A DNA stretch of 16,634 bases from Hungatella sp. UBA3048 (GCA_002367105.1 DFCS01000014.1:42087-58720); one strand, 5' to 3'. Positions 5,695 through 13,955 are shown, counted from the stretch's first letter. The notes: generated from the sequence alone by a model not told the origin. Numbers and translations are program-made.

Positions 5695-8256
5695 ATGGAA
5701 CCAAATATCTTTGATAAAGTTCATGATGTGGACCTAAAAAAGACCATGGAAAAATCGTACATCGATTATGCCATGAGCGTCATTGCTTCCAGAGCCCTGC
5801 CTGATGTAAGAGACGGTTTAAAGCCGGTTCAGCGTAGAGTCCTGTATTCCATGATCGAGCTCAACAACGGTCCGGATAAACCACACCGTAAATGTGCCCG
5901 TATCGTCGGTGATACCATGGGTAAATACCATCCTCACGGCGACAGCTCCATTTATGGAGCCCTGGTTAACTTGGCACAGGAGTGGTCTACCAGATATCCG
6001 TTGGTGGATGGCCATGGAAACTTCGGTTCCGTGGATGGAGACGGCGCGGCTGCCATGCGTTATACGGAAGCCCGCTTAAGTAAGATTTCCATGGAGATGC
6101 TTGCGGATATTAATAAAGATACTGTTGATTTCAGCCCTAACTTTGACGAGACAGAGAGAGAGCCGGATGTCCTTCCATCTCGCTATCCCAATCTTCTGGT
6201 AAATGGTACCTCTGGTATTGCTGTTGGTATGGCTACCAACATCCCTCCTCACAACTTGAGAGAGGTCATCAATGCTGTCGTTCATATTATTGATAACCAG
6301 GTGGAAGATAACAGGGAAACTACCATGGAAGAAATCCTGGAAATCATCAAAGGACCTGACTTTCCAACCGGCGCAACCATCCTCGGAAAACGGGGAATTG
6401 AAGAGGCATACCGCACAGGAAGAGGTAAAATCCGTGTCAGGGGCGTCAGCGATATTGAGGCTATGGCAAACGGAAAAAGCCGTATTATCGTAACTGAGCT
6501 TCCTTACATGGTCAATAAGGCACGTCTCATTGAAAAAATCGCAGAACTTGTAAAGGATAAGAAGATAGACGGCATTACCGACTTACGAGATGAGTCCGAC
6601 CGTACCGGTATGAGGATCTGTATTGAGCTCCGCCGGGATGCCAATGCCAATGTAATACTTAATCAGCTGATCAAGCATACCCAGCTTCAGGATACCTTTG
6701 GCGTAATCATGATTGCTCTTGTTAAAAACAGTTCCGGTGTTCTGGAACCAAAGGTGTTAAATATTCTTCAGTTGTTAAATTATTATCTGGATCATCAGAA
6801 GGATGTTGTGACCAGAAGAATTCGTTACGATTTAAATAAGGCAGAGGAACGAGCTCACATTTTACAAGGCTTGCTCATTGCTCTTGATAATATTGATGAA
6901 GTCATCAGGATCATCCGCGGTTCGGCAAATGTCCAGACAGCTAAGGCAGAACTTATGAGCCGTTTCGGCTTAAGCGATGTCCAGTCTCAGGCAATTGTTG
7001 ATATGCGTTTGAGAGCTCTTACCGGTCTGGAAAGAGAAAAGCTTGAGAACGAATTTAAGGAACTGGAAGCCAGGATTGCAGAATTAAAGGCCATCCTTGC
7101 CGATGAGAAAAAGCTTTTAGCAGTGATCAAGGAGGAAATATCCATCATATCCGCAAAATACGGAGATGACAGAAGGACCTCCATCGGCTTTGATGAATTC
7201 GATATGTCCATGGAAGACTTAATTCCTGATGAAAGCACCATCGTCGCCATGACAAAACTGGGATACATTAAGAGGATGTCTGTAGACAACTTCAAGAACC
7301 AGAACCGGGGCGGCAGAGGAATCAAGGGAATGCAGACCATTGACCAGGATTACATCGAGGACCTGATGATGACAACAACCCATCATTACCTGATGTTCTT
7401 TACCAATACAGGCCGTGTTTACCGGTTAAAAACCTATATGATTCCGGAAGGAAGCAGAACCTCCAGAGGAACCGCTATTGTGAACCTTCTGCAGATGCTT
7501 CCGGGAGAAAGCATTACAGCTATCATCCCCATGAAAGAATACGACGATGACAAGTTCTTATTTATGGCAACCAAAAACGGAATGGTAAAGAAAACACCGA
7601 TGATGGAATATGCCAATGTCCGTAAGAACGGTCTCCAGGCCATTGTCCTTCGGGAAAATGATGAACTGATTGAGGTTAAGGCAACCGACGATACAAAGGA
7701 TATTTTCCTGGTAACGAAAAAGGGCCAGTGCATCCGGTTCCATGAAAAGGATGTCCGTATTACAGGACGTGTATCCATGGGTGTTATCGGAATGAAACTC
7801 AATGATGATGACCAGGTTGTTGGCATGCAGAAGGAGTCCCAGGGACCAAAGCTTTTGATTGTTTCTGCTAATGGTATGGGCAAGCGTACTCCTATTGAAG
7901 AATTTACTCCTCAAAGAAGAGGCGGAAAGGGCGTTCTGTGTTATAAGATCACAGAAAAGACCGGTGATATCGTAGGAGCAAAGCTGGTTGAGGATGACCA
8001 TGACCTCCTTCTGATCACAACGGAAGGTATCGTGATCCGTATTTCTGTCAATGATATCTCTGTGATAGGCAGAAATACGTCCGGAGTGAAGTTAATGAAC
8101 ATTGACCAGGATTCTGATATCAAAGTTGCCAGCATTGCCAAGGTAAGGGATGACGGAAGCAAATCTGACGGAGAAGGCCTGGAAGAATTGGATATCCAGG
8201 ATGAAGAGATATTGGAAGAAATCACCGAAACGGAAGAGGCTCCTGAAGAAGAATAA
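5695..8256 (+). CDS. gyrA: DNA gyrase subunit A
   Basis: GyrA cuts and rejoins DNA and wraps it through its C-terminal domain. The catalytic Tyr is Y123 in AAAMRYTEARL. The quinolone-determining stretch is HPHGDSSIYGALV: Ser84 (E. coli Ser83) is the sensitive residue, while the place of E. coli Asp87 is Gly88 (codon 5956-5958). The C-terminal beta-pinwheel carries the GyrA box QRRGGKG in FTPQRRGGKGVLCYK, the signature that separates gyrase from topoisomerase IV, with weaker repeats such as NRGGRG. It ends in a strongly acidic tail rich in Glu and Asp, a place that tunes supercoiling in other gyrases. Length 853 is normal. ATG 5695 has GGAGG seven bases upstream. Confidence 0.99.
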   Translation: MEPNIFDKVHDVDLKKTMEKSYIDYAMSVIASRALPDVRDGLKPVQRRVLYSMIELNNGPDKPHRKCARIVGDTMGKYHPHGDSSIYGALVNLAQEWSTRYPLVDGHGNFGSVDGDGAAAMRYTEARLSKISMEMLADINKDTVDFSPNFDETEREPDVLPSRYPNLLVNGTSGIAVGMATNIPPHNLREVINAVVHIIDNQVEDNRETTMEEILEIIKGPDFPTGATILGKRGIEEAYRTGRGKIRVRGVSDIEAMANGKSRIIVTELPYMVNKARLIEKIAELVKDKKIDGITDLRDESDRTGMRICIELRRDANANVILNQLIKHTQLQDTFGVIMIALVKNSSGVLEPKVLNILQLLNYYLDHQKDVVTRRIRYDLNKAEERAHILQGLLIALDNIDEVIRIIRGSANVQTAKAELMSRFGLSDVQSQAIVDMRLRALTGLEREKLENEFKELEARIAELKAILADEKKLLAVIKEEISIISAKYGDDRRTSIGFDEFDMSMEDLIPDESTIVAMTKLGYIKRMSVDNFKNQNRGGRGIKGMQTIDQDYIEDLMMTTTHHYLMFFTNTGRVYRLKTYMIPEGSRTSRGTAIVNLLQMLPGESITAIIPMKEYDDDKFLFMATKNGMVKKTPMMEYANVRKNGLQAIVLRENDELIEVKATDDTKDIFLVTKKGQCIRFHEKDVRITGRVSMGVIGMKLNDDDQVVGMQKESQGPKLLIVSANGMGKRTPIEEFTPQRRGGKGVLCYKITEKTGDIVGAKLVEDDHDLLLITTEGIVIRISVNDISVIGRNTSGVKLMNIDQDSDIKVASIAKVRDDGSKSDGEGLEELDIQDEEILEEITETEEAPEEE

Positions 8257-8275
8257 AATTTTAACACTAATGGTA

Positions 8276-8304
8276 TTGTAAAATTTTAATTTTTATATTA
8301 TAAT
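8276..8304 (+). promoter_or_regulatory. Candidate promoter for the CorC-type gene
   Basis: TTGTAA (8276-8281), 17-base spacer, then a perfect TATAAT (8299-8304). The expected start near 8311 leaves a leader of about 134 bases containing the 8323-8378 hairpin. The surroundings are very AT-rich, so chance matches are easier here. Confidence 0.55.
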
Positions 8305-8322
8305 GTTTACCATCAATAATTC

Positions 8323-8378
8323 AGTAAAAGACTTTGAATGCAGAAATAATAATTTTACTGCATTCAGAGTCTTTTACT
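8323..8378. terminator. 21-bp hairpin after gyrA: terminator or leader structure
   Basis: Arms 8323-8343 and 8358-8378 pair over 21 positions with a single T-G, loop of 14 bases. The stem begins with AAAAG and ends with CTTTT, so each strand has a U-run within the stem, as in bidirectional terminators, but no pure U-tail follows (ACTTATTG). It could end gyrA transcripts. If the promoter at 8276-8304 is real it also lies in the next gene's leader, 12 bases from the start site. Confidence 0.6.
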
Positions 8379-8430
8379 TATTGAAATTTAGCAGGAAGAT
8401 TCTGCATGGACAAAATATGTCCTAAAAAAA

Positions 8431-8435
8431 GGAGG
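8431..8435 (+). promoter_or_regulatory. Ribosome binding site that selects a TTG start
   Basis: GGAGG after a run of seven A lies nine bases before TTG 8445. The in-frame ATG at 8406 lies upstream of this SD and has only GCAGGAAG before it. Confidence 0.7.
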
Positions 8436-8444
8436 AATACCAGC

Positions 8445-9761
8445 TTGGACAGTGACCCAGGCGCGGCGCAGATAGCCGCACAGATTTTATTATTAATTGC
8501 TTTAACCTTAATGAATGCGTTCTTCGCAGGAGCGGAAATGGCTGTTGTATCAGTCAACAAAAACAGGATCCGGATGCTGGCTGACAGCGGAAATAAGAAG
8601 GCAGCTCTGATTCAGAAGCTTTCCGAGGATTCAACCGGTTTTCTATCAACCATCCAGGTAGCCATAACCTTTGCCGGTTTCTTTTCCAGTGCATCGGCTG
8701 CAACAGGAATTTCACAGATCCTTGGTGGAAAGATGCTGGCTATGGGAATCCCCTACAGCCGTAGTATTGCCATGGTGACAGTAACCATTATCCTGTCTTA
8801 TTTTAACCTGGTATTTGGAGAATTGGTGCCGAAGAGGATTGCATTGCAAAAAGCGGAATGGTTCAGCTTATTCGCCGTACGCCCTATTTACGGCGTATCA
8901 AAAGTCATGGCTCCGTTCATTAAGCTTCTTTCTGTATCAACCAATGGAATATTAAAGCTTCTTGGCATGAAGACAGACAATCTGGAGGAAGAAATTTCTG
9001 AGGAAGAAATTCGTTCTATGCTCCAGCTGGGCCGGGAAAGCGGAGTGTTCAATAAAATCGAAGAGGAAATGATTACTTCTATTTTTCTCTTTGATGATAA
9101 AAGAGCCAGGGAAATCATGATCCCCAGACAGGATATGGTGGCAGTGGATATCAAAAATCCTATGGAGCTTGTCCTTAATGAGATACTGGACAGCAGACAT
9201 TCCAGAATTCCGGTTTATGAAGAAGAAATTGATAATATTATCGGTATTTTATCCATGAAGGATTTTATCATTGAAATGAATAAGTATGATCAGGCGGGTA
9301 TTGATATCCGAACCATCATGCAGAAGCCTTATTTTATACCGGAAAATAAAAAGACAGATGATTTATTTCTGGAAATGAAAAAAAGTAAAACTAAAATGGC
9401 CATACTGGTAGATGAGTACGGAGGAGTTTCCGGTCTAATCACCATGGAGGATTTGATAGAAGAAATTGTAGGAGATATCCCGGATGAATATGATGATTGG
9501 GAACCGGAGCTGATTGAAGTGGAACCTAATGTCTATAAAGCGGCAGGAAGTATATCCCTGTATGATTTGGATGATGTGCTTCATGAAGAAATAGAAAGCT
9601 CCTGCGATACATTGTCAGGATATCTGATCGAAATACTTGGTTTTATACCAAAGAAGTCTCAGCTTCCATTGGAGCTGGAGGATGAAAAGAATCTTTATAC
9701 CATTTTAGAGATGGATGATAAAGTAATAAAGAATGCCATTGTCCGGATAAAGGAAAAATAA
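8445..9761 (+). CDS. CNNM (DUF21) / CBS / CorC-HlyC membrane protein
   Basis: A 438-residue member of the family annotated as hemolysin C, CorC or CNNM transporter, linked to Mg2+ (and sometimes Co2+ or Na+) movement at the membrane; hemolysis is not a safe inference. The N-terminal DUF21 part has about four hydrophobic segments: QILLLIALTLMNAFFAGAEM with the family's NAFFAGAEMA signature, STIQVAITFAGFFSSAS, TVTIILSYFNLVFGELVPKR and a segment near VRPIYGVSKVMAPF. A CBS pair follows (IMIPRQDMVAVD through ILSMKDF, then IRTIMQKPYFIP through GGVSGLITMEDLIEEIVGDI), a nucleotide-sensing module, and a C-terminal CorC_HlyC domain (residues about 350-438). I prefer TTG 8445 because of its SD; ATG 8406 would add 13 polar residues. 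It converges on the regulator gene across a shared terminator. Confidence 0.9.
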   Translation: MDSDPGAAQIAAQILLLIALTLMNAFFAGAEMAVVSVNKNRIRMLADSGNKKAALIQKLSEDSTGFLSTIQVAITFAGFFSSASAATGISQILGGKMLAMGIPYSRSIAMVTVTIILSYFNLVFGELVPKRIALQKAEWFSLFAVRPIYGVSKVMAPFIKLLSVSTNGILKLLGMKTDNLEEEISEEEIRSMLQLGRESGVFNKIEEEMITSIFLFDDKRAREIMIPRQDMVAVDIKNPMELVLNEILDSRHSRIPVYEEEIDNIIGILSMKDFIIEMNKYDQAGIDIRTIMQKPYFIPENKKTDDLFLEMKKSKTKMAILVDEYGGVSGLITMEDLIEEIVGDIPDEYDDWEPELIEVEPNVYKAAGSISLYDLDDVLHEEIESSCDTLSGYLIEILGFIPKKSQLPLELEDEKNLYTILEMDDKVIKNAIVRIKEK

Positions 9762-9771
9762 TTTATAATTG

Positions 9772-9822
9772 CTCATAAAAAAAGTTGTCCAGCTTAAAAG
9801 CCAGGACAACTTTTTTTATGAG
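9772..9822. terminator. Bidirectional terminator, 19-bp perfect stem
   Basis: Arms 9772-9790 and 9804-9822 are perfect reverse complements and contain A7 and T7 in the stem. The 13-base loop can pair further as GCTT/AAGC. It lies ten bases after one convergent gene and 19 bases after the stop of the other, and both strands end in U-rich DNA, so it should stop transcription from both sides. Confidence 0.93.
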
Positions 9823-9840
9823 AGTCTGTAAAGTTCTGTA

Positions 9841-11760
9841 CTAAAAGGTCACTTCCAGGTTATCAGTCAGCATTTGGATGAAGGTTTCATGGTCTTTGAC
9901 CTGGATCAGTTTTTTAATAAATTCCCTGTCCGTGAGCATCATGGTGAGAGGCTCAAAGATTTCATTAAAAATATATCGGTCATTCTTGTTAAAACACATC
10001 ATGATGATCAGGTAAACAGGCTTTCCGTTCCATGAGACAGGAGAATCTGATATCAAAATATTCAGTCCGGTTTTTTCTGCATGCATTTTCATTGCATGGG
10101 GGATTGCAAAGTCATGAAAAGCAGTAGATGAAAGTTTTTCACGCGTGTAGATATCTTCCCGGAAGGTCTCGTTTACATAACCTAACCGATACATTTTACC
10201 AGCCAGATATTCGATAGCATCACCCTCTGTTTTTAAGTCATTTCTTCTTTCAAAGAATTCAGGGATCATTAACAGCTCCAGATAATTTTTGAAAGTTGCT
10301 TTTCTTTTATTGATTCTTACGGATGTAATTTTATTTCTGATAACAGTAATATCCTTATCCGTAAAAAACATTCCGATATGAACGATGTCCACCCCATAAA
10401 ATCCATGAAGAGGAACCGTTGACATAATAAAATCACATTTAGGTACCTGCTCTAAAGCCGAATCATCCGTTATGATGTTGGTTATCAGCATTTCACAGGA
10501 AAAGTGCTGATTAATGGTATCTGTCAGACGTATATTTAAATCATAATAGTTAGGGCAGTATAATATAGCAGTTACTTTTTTATTAAGACTTTTTTGTGCT
10601 TCCAGGGTACTCCCCAGGTGAAAAGTGATATAAGCAATTTCATCATCATTTATGATGATCCCCGTACGGTCTTTGATGATTCCGGATAAATATACGGATA
10701 CATCATAAATTAAAGGACAGGAAGTTTTAATTTCTTCCGTTAAAGGATTTTTTGAAAACTGCTGGTTCTTTGATCTTTGAAGTAAGTTTCTAATATGGAT
10801 GGCAAAGCGAATCAGAAATTCAGGTTCCGATAAATCAATATAGTAATAAGCATTCACTGACTGGATCATCTCTTCTACCAGGTCAAAGCATTCCTTGCCG
10901 ATAAAGTCTTCCAGATTTGCAGTGGTTATACTTTTATAATCAATGGTGGTGGCTCTGGAAATCAGCAGCAGGGCAAGTTCATAAATTTCTGCCTCACTAT
11001 ATGTGATATGAAAATGATTTTCCAATTCTTTCGTGACCTGGCTTGCCAGTTCATATTCATGATGCCGTATCCGAGCCAGTTCCTGAACATTCTGAGTATT
11101 GATATTGTGATTTTTTATTCTGTCAATGGCTATGGTAATGTGCAGTACAATATTGATCAGAGAATAGTCGTTAACAAAATACTGGTATTTATCAAAAATA
11201 TTCAGTAGTGTATTTTTTATATATTCAATTTCAATATCAGGAAAAACATGCTGAATTGTTTTTAAGCTTACAAAGTTAATGTTGGACTCATCGTATAGAA
11301 TAGAACTGAGCAGACGGCGTTTGTTCTTCTCCAGTCCATCAATGGACAAGTTGTCCTTTTGATTCAAAAGCTTTAAATCAAACTGGTTCAGCTTCTTTTT
11401 TACAGCTCCCAGTTCATTTTTTAAAGTGGAATAGCTGATATATATGGTATCACACAAGTCGTATGCGTTAATGCCAGCTTCCTGTTTGATTAAAAGGTTG
11501 ATAATATAAACCATTCTTTCCTGGGAAGACTGGGGGATGTGAGTACCGGAGTCATTTAATATTTTTCGTCCGGCCTCTGCTTTTATCGTATAGCCCTTCC
11601 TGGAAGAGAGGATGGTCTGAGGATGGTTGTCATTGATTTCTGAAATATAGTTTTTTATACTTCGTTCCGATACCCCCATTTCAGCAGCTAAAGCAGAAGC
11701 TGTCATTTCATTTGTGTGCATCAGCAAGATACGAATCAATTTTAATAGTTTTGGCCCCAT
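9841..11760 (-). CDS. LicR/ManR-type PRD transcriptional activator with EIIB- and EIIA-like domains
   Basis: A 639-residue PTS-controlled regulator with the layout and length of LicR. Residues 1-65 form a DNA-binding HTH (ASALAAEMGVSERSIKNYIS), not the RNA-binding CAT domain of BglG antiterminators. Two PTS regulation domains follow; their phosphorylation His candidates are all present: His207 (VLHITIAIDRI) and His249 or His251 in PRD1, His322 (FAIHIRNLLQR) and His381 (EIAYITFHLGS) in PRD2. Next comes an EIIB-like domain with Cys402 (AILYCPNYYDLN), then a mannitol/fructose-type EIIA with His555 (DFAIPHAMKMH). Expected behaviour is activation of the divergent operon when its substrate is taken up. 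ATG 11760 has AAGGAGG eight bases before it; an in-frame ATG at 11814 would lie in the promoter and is rejected. The substrate cannot be read from the sequence. Confidence 0.92.
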   Translation of the reverse strand: MGPKLLKLIRILLMHTNEMTASALAAEMGVSERSIKNYISEINDNHPQTILSSRKGYTIKAEAGRKILNDSGTHIPQSSQERMVYIINLLIKQEAGINAYDLCDTIYISYSTLKNELGAVKKKLNQFDLKLLNQKDNLSIDGLEKNKRRLLSSILYDESNINFVSLKTIQHVFPDIEIEYIKNTLLNIFDKYQYFVNDYSLINIVLHITIAIDRIKNHNINTQNVQELARIRHHEYELASQVTKELENHFHITYSEAEIYELALLLISRATTIDYKSITTANLEDFIGKECFDLVEEMIQSVNAYYYIDLSEPEFLIRFAIHIRNLLQRSKNQQFSKNPLTEEIKTSCPLIYDVSVYLSGIIKDRTGIIINDDEIAYITFHLGSTLEAQKSLNKKVTAILYCPNYYDLNIRLTDTINQHFSCEMLITNIITDDSALEQVPKCDFIMSTVPLHGFYGVDIVHIGMFFTDKDITVIRNKITSVRINKRKATFKNYLELLMIPEFFERRNDLKTEGDAIEYLAGKMYRLGYVNETFREDIYTREKLSSTAFHDFAIPHAMKMHAEKTGLNILISDSPVSWNGKPVYLIIMMCFNKNDRYIFNEIFEPLTMMLTDREFIKKLIQVKDHETFIQMLTDNLEVTF

Positions 11761-11781
11761 AGTAAAATCCTCCTTCTGTCT

Positions 11782-11810
11782 ATTATAAGAGTCTGGAAAG
11801 GATTTTTCCA
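11782..11810 (-). promoter_or_regulatory. Promoter of the PRD regulator
   Basis: On the - strand TGGAAA (11810-11805), 17 bases, then a perfect TATAAT (11787-11782). The -35 lies inside the left arm of the dyad at 11806-11813, which would allow autorepression. The start site near 11775 nearly coincides with the SD (11775-11769), giving a very short leader. Confidence 0.6.
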
Positions 11811-11850
11811 CCAATGTTTTGCACGCACCATGTGCAAATATCTGGTGGAA
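11806..11850. promoter_or_regulatory. Concentric double dyad operator between divergent genes
   Basis: Outer arms TTCCACCA (11806-11813) and TGGTGGAA (11843-11850) and inner arms TTTGCAC (11818-11824) and GTGCAAA (11832-11838) are each perfect and share one centre at base 11828. The position between the regulator and the operon makes it the obvious candidate site for the PRD regulator. Confidence 0.78.
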
Positions 11851-11874
11851 TTATAAGTGGAAAAAAGTCATAAT
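11846..11874 (+). promoter_or_regulatory. Candidate promoter of the PTS operon
   Basis: CATAAT (11869-11874) lies 18 bases after TGGTGGAA, precisely the distance between the mirror arm and TATAAT on the other strand. The -35 (TGGAAT, 11846-11851) is poor, as expected for an activator-dependent promoter. It would give a leader of about 80 bases. A second candidate -10, TATTAT (11931-11936), lacks a -35. Confidence 0.5.
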
Positions 11875-11959
11875 GAATACATCAAATACATTGTGAAAGC
11901 AAAATGATGTTTTCATGATCTCATAAACCTTATTATACAGATAAAGGAGGATTTTATTT

Positions 11960-12265
11960 ATGTTAAATGTTTTACTGGTTTGCGGATCTGGTGCAAGCTC
12001 CGGATTTATGGCAGCTAATATAAGAAAGGCAGCAGCTGCAAAAAAAATGGAGATTAATATTAAGGCCAGAGGAGAAAGTGAAATCGAAAACTATATTGAT
12101 GAAATTGATGCCCTTATGGTAGGACCTCACCTGGCTTATATCATGGATGAAATTGAAGAATATACAGGCGGAAAGGCTGTTAAGGTCATCTTAATGAAGC
12201 CGGAGTATTATTCCACATTAAATGGGGATATGGCGTTGGAGCATTTACTGAGTGAAATGGGCTGA
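11960..12265 (+). CDS. PTS EIIB, lactose/cellobiose family
   Basis: A 101-residue cytosolic EIIB that passes phosphate from EIIA to the incoming sugar. The N-terminal strand and P-loop read MLNVLLVCGSGASSGFMA, with Cys8 as the phosphorylated residue, as in CelA/ChbB-type proteins. The rest (YIDEIDALMVGPHLAYIMDE) follows the family fold. ATG 11960 has AAAGGAGG (11943-11950) nine bases upstream. It is the first gene of the operon; EIIC follows 22 bases later and EIIA after that, so all three components are separate proteins in the order of celABC-type operons. Confidence 0.95.
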   Translation: MLNVLLVCGSGASSGFMAANIRKAAAAKKMEINIKARGESEIENYIDEIDALMVGPHLAYIMDEIEEYTGGKAVKVILMKPEYYSTLNGDMALEHLLSEMG

Positions 12266-12287
12266 GTGAACAAGGAGGAGGAGAAGG

Positions 12288-13559
12288 ATGAAACCGTTAA
12301 TTCATTGGTTAGAGCATAGTTTCGCACCAAAAATGAACAAAATTAATAACAATGTATGGGTTACCACTTTAAAAGATTCTATTATGCAGGTGCTTCCGTT
12401 TATTTTGTTAGGATCAATATTCTGCTTTTTAACTGTCCCAGGAGAAGTCTTTGGCTGGGAGTGGTGGCCAAATTTCTGGACTCCGTTTGGCTGGACAATG
12501 GGGCTGTTATCATTATTTGTAGCTTTTTTAATACCATTTAACTTAATGGAAAAAAAGCGTCTGCGCAGACAGAGAATTATTGCAGCGCTTTCCGGTGTAG
12601 TAGCATTTTTAATTATTATTTCTCCTCAGGTGATAAGGGACGGACAAGCTGGGTTTCAGCATGCATCGTTAGGTGCCGGAGGCATGTTTGTAGCGATTAC
12701 AGCAGGTGCTTTTACAGGTTTTATTATGGGGATCTTCGGAAAGTTCTCATTTTTTAAAGAGGATTCCGTTATACCTGATTTTGTAAGGGCCTGGTTTGAT
12801 TTAATGCTGCCGGCTGGAATCATTGTTTGTTCACTTTGGATTTTGGTGGATCTGCTTGGGATTGATCTTTATAATATCTTACTGTCATTATTTATGCCAA
12901 TCTCCAATGTTATGCAGACTCCCTGGGGATTTGTACTTTCTCTTTTGCTTGTTTGTTTTTTATATTCCCTGGGAATTTCAAGCTGGGTTCTTACCCCAGT
13001 TTACAAACCGGCGATGCTCATGGCTATTACCGCCAATGTTACCATGGCAGCTGCCGGAACTGCTAATCACGAGACTCTAAACCTGGTTACTGATCCTACC
13101 GTATACTCTGCTTATTTATGGATCGGCGGAATCGGATGCACATTGCCGTTAGTTATTATGCTCATATTTGCAAAAAGCAATAAATTGAGAGCACTCGGGC
13201 GTGCCTGTTTCGTACCTGCAATTTTTAATATTAACGAGCCGGTCGTATTCGGATGCATTGCATGGAATCCAATCATGATGATTCCCATGTGGCTGATGGG
13301 AATCGTACTTCCTACGGTAGTCTGGATTTTTACAAAGGTAATTCCGTTTGCACCGATTCCTACCAGGGTGTTTGATATGTGGTATTGTCCATTTCCTATT
13401 TCCACATGGCTGACAACAGGAAGTATCAAAGGTGTTATTTTAATGGCTGTCTGTGCATTGATCTCAACTGTAATATGGTATCCTTTTTTCCGCATCTATG
13501 ACAGCCAGGAGACAGAAGCAGAGAAAAAAGCAGAGAAAAAAGCAGAGGAAAAGAAATAA
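12288..13559 (+). CDS. PTS EIIC permease, lactose/cellobiose family
   Basis: A 423-residue membrane permease that binds and translocates the sugar while EIIB phosphorylates it. About ten hydrophobic segments are visible, beginning with IMQVLPFILLGSIFCFL. The family substrate-site motif is present as FNINEPVVFG (Asn316-Glu317-Pro318), as is the following WNP. By contrast the place where many family members read GIHG seems to be GISS (229-232), so a usual sugar-contacting His may be missing; this rests on alignment from memory. The C-terminus is a charged tail built from a tandem 12-base repeat. AAGGAGGAGGAG just upstream is a very strong SD for ATG 12288. Substrate is a beta-linked disaccharide or aryl/alkyl glucoside by family, not proven. 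Confidence 0.93.
   Translation: MKPLIHWLEHSFAPKMNKINNNVWVTTLKDSIMQVLPFILLGSIFCFLTVPGEVFGWEWWPNFWTPFGWTMGLLSLFVAFLIPFNLMEKKRLRRQRIIAALSGVVAFLIIISPQVIRDGQAGFQHASLGAGGMFVAITAGAFTGFIMGIFGKFSFFKEDSVIPDFVRAWFDLMLPAGIIVCSLWILVDLLGIDLYNILLSLFMPISNVMQTPWGFVLSLLLVCFLYSLGISSWVLTPVYKPAMLMAITANVTMAAAGTANHETLNLVTDPTVYSAYLWIGGIGCTLPLVIMLIFAKSNKLRALGRACFVPAIFNINEPVVFGCIAWNPIMMIPMWLMGIVLPTVVWIFTKVIPFAPIPTRVFDMWYCPFPISTWLTTGSIKGVILMAVCALISTVIWYPFFRIYDSQETEAEKKAEKKAEEKK
13518..13553 (+). repeat. 12-base tandem repeat in the EIIC tail
   Basis: GCAGAGAAAAAA twice in succession (13518-13529, 13530-13541), then a degenerate third unit. It encodes AEKK repeats in frame. Copy-number change would not shift the frame, though a slip in an A6 run would. 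Confidence 0.8.
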
Positions 13560-13581
13560 GTTATAAGAAGGGTGATAAAAC

Positions 13582-13923
13582 ATGGATGAAAAAACACTAG
13601 AATCTGCAATGAGCATCATTATGAATGCGGGAGATGCACGTTTACTGTGCAAAGAAGCATTAACAGCCATTGCCGATCAGGATTTTATTTTAGCCAATGA
13701 AAAAATGAAGGATGCGCAGAAAAAGATTACTGAGGCACACAGGATCCAGACAGATGCCATTCAGGGAGAAACCAGAGGAGAAAAAACAGAGTATTCATTG
13801 ATTTTCGCCCATGCACAGGATACATTAATGACCATATACAGTGAAATCAATATTGCAAAGCAAATGATCAAAATCTTTGAAAGTTGGGAAAATCGTTTGA
13901 AATGCTTGGAAAATCAGGAATAG
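13582..13923 (+). CDS. PTS EIIA, lactose/cellobiose family
   Basis: A 113-residue helical EIIA that accepts phosphate from HPr and gives it to EIIB. The family forms a trimer around a metal. The active His is His77 within IFAHAQDTLM, matching the usual HAQDHLM motif, with Asp80 at the metal-binding position. The N-terminal helix (MSIIMNAGDARLLCKEALTA) is the usual MxLIxxAGxARxxxxEAL pattern. It starts 22 bases after the EIIC stop and ends 32 bases before the GH1 gene, so it is in the middle of the operon. Confidence 0.95.
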   Translation: MDEKTLESAMSIIMNAGDARLLCKEALTAIADQDFILANEKMKDAQKKITEAHRIQTDAIQGETRGEKTEYSLIFAHAQDTLMTIYSEINIAKQMIKIFESWENRLKCLENQE

Positions 13924-13955
13924 ATTCATAAAATCGGGAAGGAAGGGAGAACATC

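Noticed and set aside
7434..8267. Long - strand open frames within gyrA and elsewhere in the gyrase genes
   Set aside because: They are shadows of the coding strand, with no SD and no recognisable domain.
8254..8289. Terminator formed by two TAAAATTTTAA copies (8254-8264, 8279-8289)
   Set aside because: The stem would be all A-T and the unit is itself palindromic; too weak to call, and the second copy overlaps the candidate -35.
8406..8444. ATG 8406 as start of the CorC-type gene
   Set aside because: In frame but with a weaker SD, and it would place the strong GGAGG inside the coding region; TTG 8445 fits better. Some pipelines may still choose 8406.
11761..11814. N-terminal extension of the PRD regulator from ATG 11814 (- strand)
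   Set aside because: It covers the promoter and SD, and the usual N-terminal HTH begins at MGPKLLKLIR.
11815..11850. Sigma-54 type -24/-12 promoter
   Set aside because: No GG-N10-GC pair in proper context, and the regulator lacks the AAA+ domain that sigma-54 activators such as LevR have.
11891..11915. Possible cre site for CcpA in TTGTGAAAGCAAAATGATG
   Set aside because: The left half resembles cre (TGAAAGC), but the central CG and the right half do not fit, so no catabolite site is called.
11875..11959. RNA antiterminator (RAT) and terminator ahead of the PTS operon
   Set aside because: No terminator-type hairpin with U-tail is visible, and the regulator has a DNA-binding HTH rather than the CAT RNA-binding domain.
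13518..13553. Phase-variable repeat in EIIC
   Set aside because: The unit is 12 bases, so copy change keeps frame, and it lies in the last codons after all membrane segments; slippage would have little effect.
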